A DNA stretch of 64,000 nucleotides from Phoronis australis (taxonomy: Eukaryota; Phoronida; Phoronidae). The notes under the pieces are model-generated. The model saw nothing but the letters and a program-made list of their open reading frames with translations. It was not told the origin of the DNA and searched no databases. This document shows positions 37,905 through 50,400 of the stretch, piece by piece. The stretch is taken from positions 622,114-686,113 of the forward strand of contig NMRA01000099.1 in the NCBI GenBank assembly GCA_002633005.1, in the 5' to 3' direction. The position numbers were made by a program, and so were the translations under genes. Position 1 is the stretch's first letter. Each line of letters starts with the position of its first letter.

Positions 37905-40900
37905 ATGGATGAAATCGTTGGAACATGGCAAGTTGTTAGAGTTGACGAGAGTGAGGATGCCTTGTATAAGAAATTAGGTAAAAACCAATAACAACTCGTT
38001 TCATACTATTTTGTGAGCAATTTTTATCATCGCGTAAATCAGCCACTTGAGGGACATCACGTTATCTTCTAGAGTTCAGACTAGTCCTGAATGGCAACGA
38101 GTGAAATCTACAGGCCATATAAGAATGAAATCATGAGCATAATTCATTTGAGACCAATTTAGTAACGTCTCGACTAAATCATGTTATTGTTCGCACAGCA
38201 CTGTTGGTATATCTTGCTCGATCCAGGTTTTTCTTCAGAGAACGTTGCCAAAATGAAGGAGTTTCGACCCACCTACTCGTTCTACGTCAGAGGCAGTAAA
38301 ATTTGGGTTAGCTCTAAGGTTAATACGCCAGGGGAGTCTATTTCTAACCATTACGAATACGAAATTGGAAAACCCAAACGTACCAAGTCCATGTTTGGAA
38401 ATCATGCCGAGGTTAGTAAACAAATTTAAAGAAATTCTCTTGTTGACTAAAGAGATGTTTTTCTATGTGAATTTCAACATTTCTTCACTAACAGCAAGCT
38501 CAGCTCTTGAAAATTTCCAATGGCACACATCGACCAGGACTCTGTAAATATTATGTCTTTCAAGTCAGGCGTTGTCGACCATTTCGTAATGTTTGCGTGA
38601 ATAATGAAATTATCACTGAGTGCACATGACAACACACTTGTAGCTCATTGACACAACATAAATTCCCACGCCGCGAAACACACCGATGGGCAGTGAGAAA
38701 ACTGCAATTCACTACACGGCATATAGTGAAAAAAAATTGGCACTTTTTCTCAAATTATTTTTGGAGAGAAAAAGTGTCGTTCTGGCAGTCGCGATGACGC
38801 CTTAGGCAACGTCGACGCCAACAGCCGTGAGAGCAGGAGTGGCGCCGCGAACGCAGCATTAGACGGCTCGCTGGTTCCCTGCGTGCAGCTACTAGCGGCA
38901 CGCAGGGAACCAGTGAGCATGAGACGGTTACATGGTACCAGTCGCAATAATAATTGTTTTTATTGTCGTCGTAGACAGTTTTCGACTACAAGAATGGAAT
39001 ATGGGAGGAGACACATAAATTAGATAGCGGAGATGTCTTAAGAGTTAATAACGTCATCAGCGGCTCCACTATGAACTCTGTAAGTTTACAGTTCGAAGTC
39101 TATCGTTCCGCGACGACACGGCATTGTTTCACTCAGGTGCAAATCTAGATTTTTTATGTTATGCAAACATATTCATGGGCACACCCAGGGGGGGGGGGCT
39201 AAAACGAGCCCCCAATTTGGCGAATTGGGCAAAAAGGTCCGCCTCAGTGCCGGAAACAAAAAGTCAGAGTAAACGAGACAAAAGTCCCCGAAATCCACGG
39301 GAAGTCGATGCGGACGCACGGTGCGTGGGCCTGAACCTAGTGGCCCCGTTTTTTTTTCTTCCAGTAAAAGGTCCGCATATCGAAAAATTCGAGTCCCCCT
39401 GTATTTTAGGCTGGGTGCGCGCATGATATTGACAGAATTCCTTCACCTCTGGCAGATATTTGTATGATGATTTTGTTTTAGCACCAGTACTTATGAAATT
39501 TAAACATTTCAAAGTACGAAAAAATGTTAATTATGGCCAGAGTAATCCTTAATATAGCTGAAAATAGCCAGAAATCTGTCGTTATTTTTATCACTTTTGC
39601 ATTGCATGTTTTTAATACACATGGCATTTAATTAAGTCACACATTTAATTGAAATTCACTGTTTTTTCGTGATCTTAACATGCATGTCTTGTTTTTTTTT
39701 CATGTGATTTTAGGGATCTGAAAAGTCAAACACAATTTTCAGGCCCACTTGCAAAATGATATCAATGTTATGCAAAACACTAAATTTGCATGTGCTCTTT
39801 CTCTTACATCCATGGCTGAAAAAGAAAAGCATTACTGGTGTTTTGAACTGGTTGATGGCCAAAATTTGATTTAGAAACCACATATTTGTATCAGATGTTC
39901 TGGTGATTGTATTACTCAACCAAATAATATCACCGTCACCTAAGAAAAACTGTGTATTCTCCGTAGCCCTAAATGAATTCCATTAAATTCTTCCTTTAAT
40001 AAAAGATATTTGATTCTACACATTGGTAATCTTGAAGCTATCTTTGGCCCACAAAAACTTGTTAGACCAAGCCCTGGATTTGAATAGGTCATAAGCAAAA
40101 ATGTCTTTCGTATTCTCCGTAGCCCCCGTATTCTCCATAACCCCGAACTTAGAATTAATAGTACATGGTTTGAAAAAACTCGTACCTAAGTGCATTTACT
40201 GAGGAAATGGAGACAAATAAACTCTCCAACACATGAAAATTGCATTTTTTTATTTATGGGTAGGATTTGAGGCAAGTTTACAAAATTACTCTTTCAACAT
40301 TATCTTTTCATTTCTGTGGGTCAAAATTTGAAATAATCTGAAAATTCTCTTAATGTAATGAGGTGAAATTCAAAATTTACTACTTACCATAAACAACCAC
40401 GACTGAATTACTGAGGTAGGTTCTTTTGGATGTTACGTCCTGGGCTACGGAGAATACACAAACGAGAACTTCAGAAATCCACTAATCAGTCAAACCCCCC
40501 AAGACTCATGAATGAGCGTGAACGATACAACTTTCAGTCAACAGAAACTGAGAAAGCAAGGGGACTACTCTAAAATGTTTCGTAATTATATAGTTTTTTA
40601 CCGTTCTTACACTCGCATTCCTGGATGTTTTCAGTGTTGGTATTAACAAGTAAATGAAATCTATTGCATTGCTCAAGTGTTCATCCAATCATAAACAGGT
40701 ATCTGCATGTTTTATATTCTCCGTAGCCTCCTCCATGACCTCTGTGTTATGTGACATTTATGCATGCAATGTTTACTGATGATGAAAAGTGTTTTCCTGC
40801 ATTTCCTTGATGGTAGTTAATGGATTTAAGCATTCCTTTTGACATTGATTTGACTCTGAAAGCACTGAGTATGTCTAAGGATTACGTACAATTTGTATTC

Positions 40901-41780
40901 TCCACTTGTGAAGCATACACAGGTGTGAACCTAGTTTTGTTTTATAGTGATTAAGTACATGAGTTGTCACTAATAAATTTTCTTGTTTCTAAGCCAGATT
41001 TAAGTCCAAAATGGATGTGACAATACCAGTGATGTATTCTCCGCAGCCCACATTGTTTTTGTTATTTCAACAGGTCAAATCTCAAAAACTAAATGAGGAT
41101 ACTTCACAAAAATTTTACTAGACATTCCATATACCATGTTGAATCCAATAAAAGAAGTCTCAAAGCTGAAACGAAAACTTCATAAAATGCCATTTCTGAA
41201 ACAAAAGTGTGCACCCTGAGTGAAAAAATACCGTCAATGTATACTGTTACTTGTCTAACTCTAAGGCTAATTGTAGCCAATGAAAAGATTAAAAATGAGA
41301 TGAGGGCACTGACTGGCTTGTGGATTGCCGATTTCGTCTCCACCTCATTGGTTTTGGTTCACTAGGTATTACGGATTGGTTTTAACAAAAAGGTAAAACG
41401 ATGGAAAGACAGAGATCATGACTTAACATTTCCTCAGATGCATTAATTTCAAAAATACAAACTATACGTTAGAACTCATTGGCATCTTCACATTGTATTG
41501 TTTTATTGCGGCACTGAGGGAATTGCCGCGGATACGAGACCAGCCTGCTGGTTATCGTTTAGAATACTGAAAAATTAAATTCCAGTTATAAGAAAAAAAA
41601 TATTGCAACAACTTTTTTTCCAAACTGGGAACTTTTTACTTTTTAGAAAGCGCCCATTTACCCTTTAACTATCCAGCTGGTCACGAGTACATCGAGTAGT
41701 GTTTATTGCTTGTCATATTTTCATTTCAGATCATAACTCTTGGGGACATTACTTGCAAGACAGTCCTGCAAAAGTGCTAG
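37905..41780 (+). CDS. Intracellular fatty-acid-binding protein family member, 4 exons
   Basis: Calycin/FABP family: a small cytosolic beta-barrel that carries fatty acids or retinoids. Exons 37905-37977, 38227-38411, 38975-39079, 41730-41780; 137 aa, against about 130-135 for the family. The four-exon layout, with the first intron after codon 24 (phase 1), is the conserved FABP gene structure. Visible: GTWQVV opening, KKLG at the end of exon 1, ENVAKMKEFRPTYSFYVRG and KPKRTKSMFGN in exon 2, TVFDYKNGIWEETHKLDSGD in exon 3, then ITLGDITCKTVLQKC and stop. Odd: the usual C-terminal Arg-x-Tyr that holds the ligand carboxylate (CTRxY) reads CKTVL here, so ligand contacts may differ. Intron 3 is 2.65 kb and holds a MITE and the TATTCTCC motif cluster. 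Subfamily not assigned. Confidence 0.9.
38867..38917. repeat. GC-rich hairpin in FABP intron 2
   Basis: CTGGTTCCCTGCGTGC (38871-38886) and GCACGCAGGGAACCAG (38898-38913) are perfect 16-nt complements around 11 nt. Four further bases pair with one mismatch (CTCG against TGAG). It sits in a GC-rich island just before exon 3. The stem is too short for a normal miRNA precursor. Confidence 0.65.
39174..39425. mobile_element. ATGCGCGCACCC-family element, copy 4
   Basis: 252 bp in FABP intron 3, ends CATGGGCACACCCAG and CTGGGTGCGCGCATG, flanked by ATATT on both sides (39169-39173, 39426-39430). The interior matches copy 1. Apparent open frames across it are by-products of its GC-rich repeats. Confidence 0.75.
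39955..41049. repeat. Cluster of seven TATTCTCCGTAGCCC motifs
   Basis: Full or near-full copies at 39955-39969, 40111-40125, 40129-40144 (CATAACC variant), 40442-40456 (opposite strand), 40716-40730, 40896-40908 (first eight bases only) and 41035-41049 (CGCAGCC variant). Spacing is irregular (18 to 313 bp) and the sequence between them is not obviously repeated. All lie in FABP intron 3. Confidence 0.7.
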
Positions 41781-44451
41781 TAAACGAACGCGAAACACGA
41801 CCCACTTACAGAAAATACGAACTTTGACGATTCAAAAGATAATTTCAACTCTTATTTATTAAAAAGCGGGCCATCAAGAAAGCAATCTACATGAGCCCAA
41901 TGCAGTTTTCTACTGAACAGAGACACAGCTAGACAGTTCCCACAAATAGGCAACAGGCAAACATAAAAGATACATGGAACAATTTATTTGTAATAGCTCT
42001 AGGAACCAGTCAGAACAGAAGAACCATACCAATTCCAAGCTCACAACAAGTAGATTTTAGTGCCTATAGTATCAACATCTTTTCTAGTTTTAAATCTCTG
42101 GTCTTCTAAAATATTTTGGATCCACCTAAAATATAGCACACTGGACGACTAGGACAGTGCCAGACATGGTGTCTAACGTCCACCATAGCACTATGAGGTG
42201 TGTTACCTATGTTTTGGTCAGGCTAAGAGGCATGGGATCCCTGGTCCACCCTTGAAATCCACCTATGTATAATGGCCATACATTAGATGGAGGATCAAAC
42301 AGTTTTCAGGGTTTCATCTCACCAGAAAAAAGTTATGCACACTATATTAGCACTTGATTTTTTAAACCATGATTGGATGTATATGTCAAACACTCTTAAC
42401 CACTACTTCAAAAACACAGCTGTTATAGTTTGACTTCAAGAACAGAAAACCTGCATGTAGGTGCTACATATGAACTTCAACAAACGAACTTATACAAGAG
42501 TCCTGTTCACGCGAGTCTATTTAGAGGATTTTATTCAAAATTTTGCAAATTCCCCGCAGAAATGCAAAAAGTATGAAATTACTAGCTCTGTTTAGTCCAG
42601 TGAGAATTTTGTGTAAAGTTATTAAAACACATTTGCAAGGAAGACCCACATGAACAGACCTAAGGTAAGCTATGTTTATGTTACAATGGCGAATGGCTTA
42701 CGACATTATCACACTCTGCACTCGGACGCTACATTTGAAAGAGCAAAATGGACACCTTGGCTGCAACAGGGCTTGTGGATTCAGGAGCTATCAGGATTTC
42801 AGAAAAATAATACAGGTCTGTACAACACCTTTAAAATTTGTAGAGAAAGAACAAAAGCTATTTCCAAATGCACAATATATGTTATGAAAGTAAAATATTA
42901 CCACAAAAGTGACATTATTATGCAGTTGTCAGTGAAACGGCTTGCTTTATAATGTTCACCTTGCAATTGCAACTACACTATGTTGTCAAAAATGATTATT
43001 TTGACATTTTTTCTCCATCATAGAATCATCATGAAAAATTTAGTTTTTAACACAAAACTGCAATTGCAAACCTAGTGCAAAGAAACGAAAGCATTATTCA
43101 GTTGAAAGACCTCAAACTGTATCCTGAGGTTTAGGCAATCTTTTTCAACAATTCTCAATTAAGTCACCAAAAATGTGAGTCATACATGGCCACACAGTTC
43201 AAGGATTACAGAACAACATTCAGTTTCGAAGATAAGTGAACAGATTCACTTGCAGTACATAAATTCAACCATCTTTTTACATTTTCATTATCCTTTTAAA
43301 TTTACCAAAGCAATGACAGTTGCATGTTCGCTTCTAGAAAAAAATGACACAGCAAAAAAGAAATAAAGCAAAAACTGGAAAAATCCTTTTTGGTATGGTT
43401 ACCAAGACCTGTTGCTATGGTTACAATTTTAAAGCTGTGAACAAAATACTACAAGCAATTATAACAACTTGGTGAAAATTTTTTGCAAATATACCTCTCA
43501 AAATTTCAGAAACAGATTATCGTTCAACAAAAACAAGAGAATGCTTCTCAACTTGGGAAGCCAAATTAATGTCATGAACTTGCTGACCTGCGAATGACCT
43601 TATATATATATATATGTATTTAAAAAACGGAGACTGTAAAATGCTGTAACTGCTGAGAAAACACAACAGGAGTTACTTTGAAAAGAGAAACTCACAATTC
43701 ACCACAGATTTAACATTATTAGTATTAAATTACACCTTGAACAATTTTGTACTGGTCTTATCCTATTGTCTATGACTAAAACAGAGTTGTTTGTTAAACA
43801 CGATTCTTACATCTTCTTAAAGTCCCATGTCACACCATCTTAGAAAACCATCATAACCATTCACGCTTCAGCGTGGAACCCTACCTTTTTTACTATACAA
43901 TAAAACCACGGGCTAAATGGGATCCATTAGCTGCTGTTGACTTAATTTATTGGAGTTTAATAATGACTTGTGGCCAATTAGCACTGCGAAGGACTTTAAT
44001 TATACACCATACGAGCTTATTGTCTTCACAGCTAAGTACTTACGTGTCCAAAACTGAGGGTTATAAATCTGACCTACATATGACCTCTATAGCTGCCTGT
44101 TGCAAAAAGATACATTCACACAACAACAAAAATTACGTGGACAATATTTAATACTTATCAACATAAATAATTACAGTAATTCTTCACCTATTTAGCACAC
44201 AATATGGCCAACACACGGAAATGCATTTTGTCACATTTCTCAACAAAAATGATCATTAACAAAGTTCTATTTAACTGACTACATAGCCTGTCCTGTACAA
44301 CTGTGGTAAATCAACACTTGATAAAGTTTTCATCATCTGTAACACTACAGTCAGCCTTCAAATCGAAAAGTGATGACTTTGGCAACCATTTCCATGCCAA
44401 CTAAGCGAATAATAACCATAAACAGTTTAATACAGTAAACACTGTTCCAGC
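41781..44451. other. Convergent intergenic region between FABP and CDIPT
   Basis: Holds the 3' ends of both genes. I see no further gene; the longest frame (42650-42952) has no domain-like features. A short TA microsatellite lies at 43601-43615. Confidence 0.6.
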
Positions 44452-47400
44452 CTACTTCTCTTTAGCTGCATTACGGTCAGCTACATCAATGCCGACAATA
44501 TTTTCTGCTGCAGCCCATAAATGTACCAGACTTATTGCAGTTTTGACGGCTGCTACTGGAGCTGAGATGATGCACACGATCTTGAAGAAGCCCACGTTCA
44601 GCACGGGAACTGTAACAATATTGAAACCAGTTCTAAAAATGTTGAAACTTGTTTTTATGTATACAGTAATGCTTCGAAATATAATTTGGTGGTAATAAAA
44701 TGACAATGTCTGTGACAATTTGGAGGTAATACAAGAGCAACGCAGATCGTTGAAATGCGCCCACTAGATGGCGCAAAAACATCAAATCCATCCAAAAAAG
44801 GAACATGCCATCACTTCTTTAATAGAAAGGTATTTACCAAATTTCATAAAAATCTGTCAAGGAACTTCCGAGAAACAAAGGAAAGGAAAAAAATGAATGC
44901 CACTAGGGGGCACAGCGTTCGTTGGATCCGCCTGAAAGTTGTCCTGATCAGTTTCTAGCTTCACATAAATACACTTACTAAATTTAGTAAAGATCCTGCA
45001 GTGGGTTTAGGAGATAAGCTATGAGTGCAAAACAAAACTACCATTAGAAGGCATCACAGTAGTCGAAGTCGTCATCGTCAACCGTCCTATTCACACTGAG
45101 AACATATAAACCAATTTTTAAAATCGTCCTTAGAATGGTTTGGTTGATAGAGGGGTAAATGCCAAAAAGCAGACTTGAAAACAACAAAAAATGGCCACTA
45201 GGTGGCACAAAAAATACCTGGATTCCATCCGAAAATGGAAAAATAGCGTCATCTCACCAACAGATGCCTATATTCCAAATTTTATGAAAATCTGTTGAGG
45301 ACCTTTGAAGATACAGAGGTAAATGTAAAAAAATAAAATTGCCACTAGGGGGCACACTGGTATTCAGATTTGTCCAAAAGTCATCATCGCCTGTTGTCAA
45401 CATCATATAAATACACTTGCTAAATTTAATAAAGATCCTGGAAACAGTTTAGGAGATACAGCTATGGGAGCAAAAAAACAAAACTGCCACTAGGAGGCGC
45501 CACAGTAGCGGAAGTCGGTAGAACAACATCGTCAGTCGTCCTCTTCATAGTAAGAACATACATACCAATTTTCACAATCATCCTTAGAGCGGTTTTGTTG
45601 ATAGAGGGATGGACGCCTAAAAACAGACTTGAAAACAGTAAAAATGGCCACTAGGTGGCACAAACTTCATCAAATCCATCCAAAAAACAGTAGGATAGCG
45701 TCATCTGATAATTTGATGCCTATATGCCAAATTTTATGAAAATACGTTGAGGCCCTTTGAAGATACAGAGGTAAACGCAAAAAACTAAAATTGTCACTAG
45801 AGGGCACATTAGTAGTTGATTCTGTCCGAAATTTCGCTCATGCTGTCCCATCTATGAAAGGAACACGTGCAAAATTTCATGAACATATGTCAAAGGGTCT
45901 TGGAGGATGGATGCCGGATGGACGCCGGCCGGCCAGCCGGACGGACGAGGATGACAGCATAATGCATCAACATATAAATATGTGGGTGCACAAAAATAAC
46001 GATGTCTGCGACAACATGAGAAAAGGCTGCTCTTACATTATGTGGACAAGCTTTTAGGTGTCACGTTGCCAATGGCAACTGTGATTACAATAGGACAAAA
46101 TGTCTGTTAAATAGTAATTTTATCTGACGCTCCACTATTTCTGAAAAATAACAAAAGTATAAATAAAATATCTGGTAATATACCCAAAACTAACTCTAAT
46201 AGAGAAAATTTGTGCAACTTATTTCCAAGCTGTGTTGTGCTAACATAATTTTGTAATTGTGAAGTCACTGATGTGGAAGCACAAGACCACATTAAGTCTA
46301 AGTCACATATCATGAAACAGACCACAGACCTGCGTCTTCACGTCAAGCACAAAAAGCTGTTTGTTACAATAGAGCTGCAAAACACAGAGGACGTAATACA
46401 AGCAGATAACTAAATACTAAGAAAATAGCATTCAATACAGGCTTATTTTAAGACATATGGTACGAAAGTGGAATATGGAAGACGCGCAAGCGACTTACTG
46501 ATGGGTCCAGATGTGAAATAGCACAGGTAGAGTGAAGAGAAGAATAACTCGTTACCAGCACACATGAAGAACAGGATCACCTGTAATCAGGACTTCAGTT
46601 ACAATTTACCATTGACATTGTGGTAAAATATCAGCCCACCATTTTCGGAAAAAATAATGACCTAAATTAGTCTTTTATCATATTTCAAAAGCTCTTCACC
46701 TTGTTGTGAACGCCCGCAATTTCTCAACACATTCACCTGTCTGCCATATTGTGTCCTAAACAGGCAAGATTTACCATAACTCTATTGACTCATGATACAC
46801 CAAAAAGATATTTAAGTCGTCTAAACTTGGTCATAAATATCCACAGTAAAACAAAATGGGGAATACCTTGTGCAATGCTGATCAAAACATATTGGCATTA
46901 CATTACATCATATCATGCCTCCTTCATCACAAGAAAACCATCATCAATCAATACGTTGTTCACATTTTGGAATAACAAAACAATACCACAGCATCCTCAC
47001 CAAAATAGAAGCATAATTTCAAACAGATCTTTAAAGAGTGTAAAAGCCACAAAATTCTATAAAACTTAAAAAATGCATCTAAATACTTTCAACAAGCCAC
47101 ATAGTCAATGACTATGAAAGACTATTTCAACAGTCATATAACGTACTCTGTTAGTGTAATAATGGTGAAGGATAAAGTTTCCAGACAGGTCAACCTTTTT
47201 GTGGCTATCTTTCCCAGATATGGCAGAGCTGAAAGTAGACATAGCTAACAAGTATAGCATCAATGAATGCCACATATCTATTGTAGGTACAACCACCATC
47301 AGACACTGCCATCCAGTGTTTACATAACGGAATTACTATAAGTACTTCCATTTTGAAATGAGAAAAACAACTATTAAAGATACTTTTCTGTCAAAAAATC

Positions 47401-50400
47401 AGTGTGGTACCATTGCCAAATATTTAACACTACAGCAGGGTTATGTCCATTCAACTAGTATTTTGTCCTTCTGTTGAGTACAAAACACTGAATTACCGAC
47501 ATTGTACTTTGACCAAGAGTGGGATTCTACATTTTCTGGATAGTAGATGGGACAACTAATTCTAAAACAACTATTAAACCAAATGACTTCATTTACATTC
47601 ACTTTGATCGACTGAGGCACAGGTGTTGTGCACAATGACATATTTGATTTCAAACAGTCCGAAATGAATGTAAACAAAAGGAATGATTCAGACCACAAAC
47701 TTCACTTATAGTGAAATGCATGCAAAATTGATTAGAGCCAGGGGATTCAATTGCCTTGAAAACATATCGAGGAAAACAAAAATCATAATTTAACCAAAAA
47801 AGGCAATGAAAAGTTGCCTAGCCCTTTAAGAAAAAAATAAAACTACAGAACTATTCAAAACCTGTCCCCTTGAGTCTTTGGAGATACCATTTACCTGTGC
47901 AGGTGAAGCCAGTGGCTTGCTATGTCCACTACATTGACCAACTGGAAGAAGAATGCGTAAGAAGGATAAAGGAAGGCCAGAACCATTACAAGACACATGG
48001 TGCAGCAGCGGTCAGTCAGCTGGTCAAGCATGGCACCAAACTTGGAACCTGAAATATAATTAGAACTGGTTTGACCATAAAATCAAATCCTTCATGAGCC
48101 ACGAAACTGATTGGCTAGGTCACAAACTCTGGTTTCCATTGTGTGAACAGAACACCTTTACATCGCGGATTATTTCCAGCCACGGCTGGTACATACAAAT
48201 ATACAGGAGCAATGCAGGAGCCAACAAAAATACCAAATTTCACTAACGTGGGAACATCATGTCTTAGAAGTGCAGCTGATTGGATTCATAGGAAACTTTT
48301 AGATACTATACTTTGTACACTGCTCTCCAAAACGATGTTAGAAATTATTTATAAAATGTTCCACTTTTGAATAAAGGACCATCAAAAATAGGGGAATTTT
48401 CATGAAAAAAGCTTTTAAATTAAAGTTTCATAAAACAAAAACAAAATATTTTAAGAGCTCATCTTGAACAGTTATTTCAAATAAAATTTGATCACGTTAT
48501 TGATATTGTTGTTTTGCTATCAATGTATTTTTCTCCGTTGCTAAACTTTACTAAAAATACACGTTCATACGATCTAATTAATAAAACGATTAGCAAAAAA
48601 GTCAAAAATCAAATTCTACACACATTCTACTTTCAGAAAATACGGTACTTTTACTGAGTTAAATATAAAGTTTTGTAAATACGTAGTTCCATCAATAAGG
48701 TCCTACATAACTTTATAGCCTAACTCACGAAGAGTTCTGACATCATAGCTCATGATGTGCATATATTTTACCCCATGCACGTAACAAAATAATGCGGCTT
48801 TCAGATGTTTCACTGCTGGTTGATGCTGTCAATGAACTGAAATATTGCAGAATTAAAATGTCTAAGTAACACACAATGAATAGAAACCCTTCGAGGCAAA
48901 ACAGGAGCATTGTGGAGATGAGTAAGAAGGAAGATTTATTGTCACATTATATGAATACTAATAACACACAAAAACAAAACGTTTAAGCTACTATGAATCC
49001 AACTTGAGCAACAGGAGATTAATTCTTGACTTAAACCACTTATCTTTATAACACAACTTCTTCTTTATTCAGATTTGTAAAACTTAATTCTACAGGTTTA
49101 GGTGAAACTGCCAGTTGGTTATTGCTCGAGACACACAAAATGACCAGCTCAGTACACCCAAATTATTACAACTGGTCTCAAGTAAGAACATGCTGTCAGT
49201 ATTTCCAACACTATTAGTAATAAAACTATTTATTTGAGTAAAGAATGAGTTGAAATCAATTTTTGTAATGGCGAGTGGTTTAAGGTTTAAACGAATTTAC
49301 TTAGTTTAAAACAGAAGACAGTCGGGTAAAATACATTAATTTTAAAAACCTGTGTTTAAATCTATTGCATTCATTAAATGAAAAATTTGCAGAAAAGATG
49401 ACTACAGGATCAACAAAAGCTGAACTCACTCTGTCCTAGTAATCTGGCAGCATGGCCGTCAAAAGCATCAAGTAATGAACTTGTGATGTAACACCAAGAG
49501 GCGGTGACATGGTCAGTTGGCATGTAGTAAAAGGAGATCAGTGCCAAGACTATCCGTGTATAACCTGAAACACAAAAGTTATTTGAATGTGTAAACATCA
49601 CTTGGCAGCGAGACCTTGTGAACCCACGCTTTTTGTCAAAAAACAAGTTCTACATGTGCACTCCCCCATTTAAATTTCACTCTCACAACCAACTTTCGGT
49701 TTTGACCACTTGTAATTATGAAACTGGTCTCAAACTTTCCTTAGCCAAATTGAAGGTAGTTTCTGAAGGAGGGCTTTGAAAGAACAGACAGTTTATTATT
49801 GCTCGAGAACACTACAAAGTTAGTGAGCCATTTTATCCGCCAAGCATGATTATCAGGAATAACACTGAGTTCCTTGCAAATTCAGAAATGACTTCTAATC
49901 TCAGTACAAAACAAAAGTTGAGAAAACTTGTGAAATGGGAAGACTGAGACAACTCCTACGCTAACATTTGGGGTTTTGTAACTCAAATGCCTTAGCTAGC
50001 CTAAGCCGGACTGCAACAAACCCGGACTAATCGAATCACAAATGAATGCTTGTAGCTTAGCTGCTGAAGTATTATCTGGCCGGTTGGAGGCGATAATGAA
50101 GACACCAGGTTTAGAACAGTAGGTTTATATTTGAAGACTAAGTACCGAGAGAACTACTTCATTCACAGCAATATATGACTACGCTACATAGTAATACGAT
50201 ACTACAACATCCCCCCTCTTTAGTAAATGCGGTCATAATACGGTTAGAGCGTAATGATCAATGATGATAACTTGATCTTGAAGCAGATGCTAAGTAAGTA
50301 ACGTAGAAAATATATCTGAAACTAAATAAGGCGATCCAGATCCTCCCAAGGATACTATTGTTTCATGAAATGAAGAATATAAATCGGTAAATAAAACAAC

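Larger units (their letters stand above)
27693..38532. repeat. Duplicated block, copy B (10.8 kb)
   Basis: Same order and orientation as 13395-27691. It lacks the 2885-bp stretch carrying the last two GOSR1 exons. The join, at about 29547-29550, falls at a 4-base AACC shared by both breakpoints in copy A (15209-15212, 18094-18097). It also lacks the hAT-like insertion. Sequence after 38532 is unique. Confidence 0.92.

Noticed and set aside
39124-39512. Overlapping frames of 80-100 codons on both strands in FABP intron 3
   Set aside because: They cover the ATGCGCGCACCC-family element and arise from its GC-rich inverted ends.
46749-47069. 106-codon plus-strand open frame in a CDIPT intron
   Set aside because: Low-complexity composition, opposite strand to a well-supported gene, no recognisable motif.
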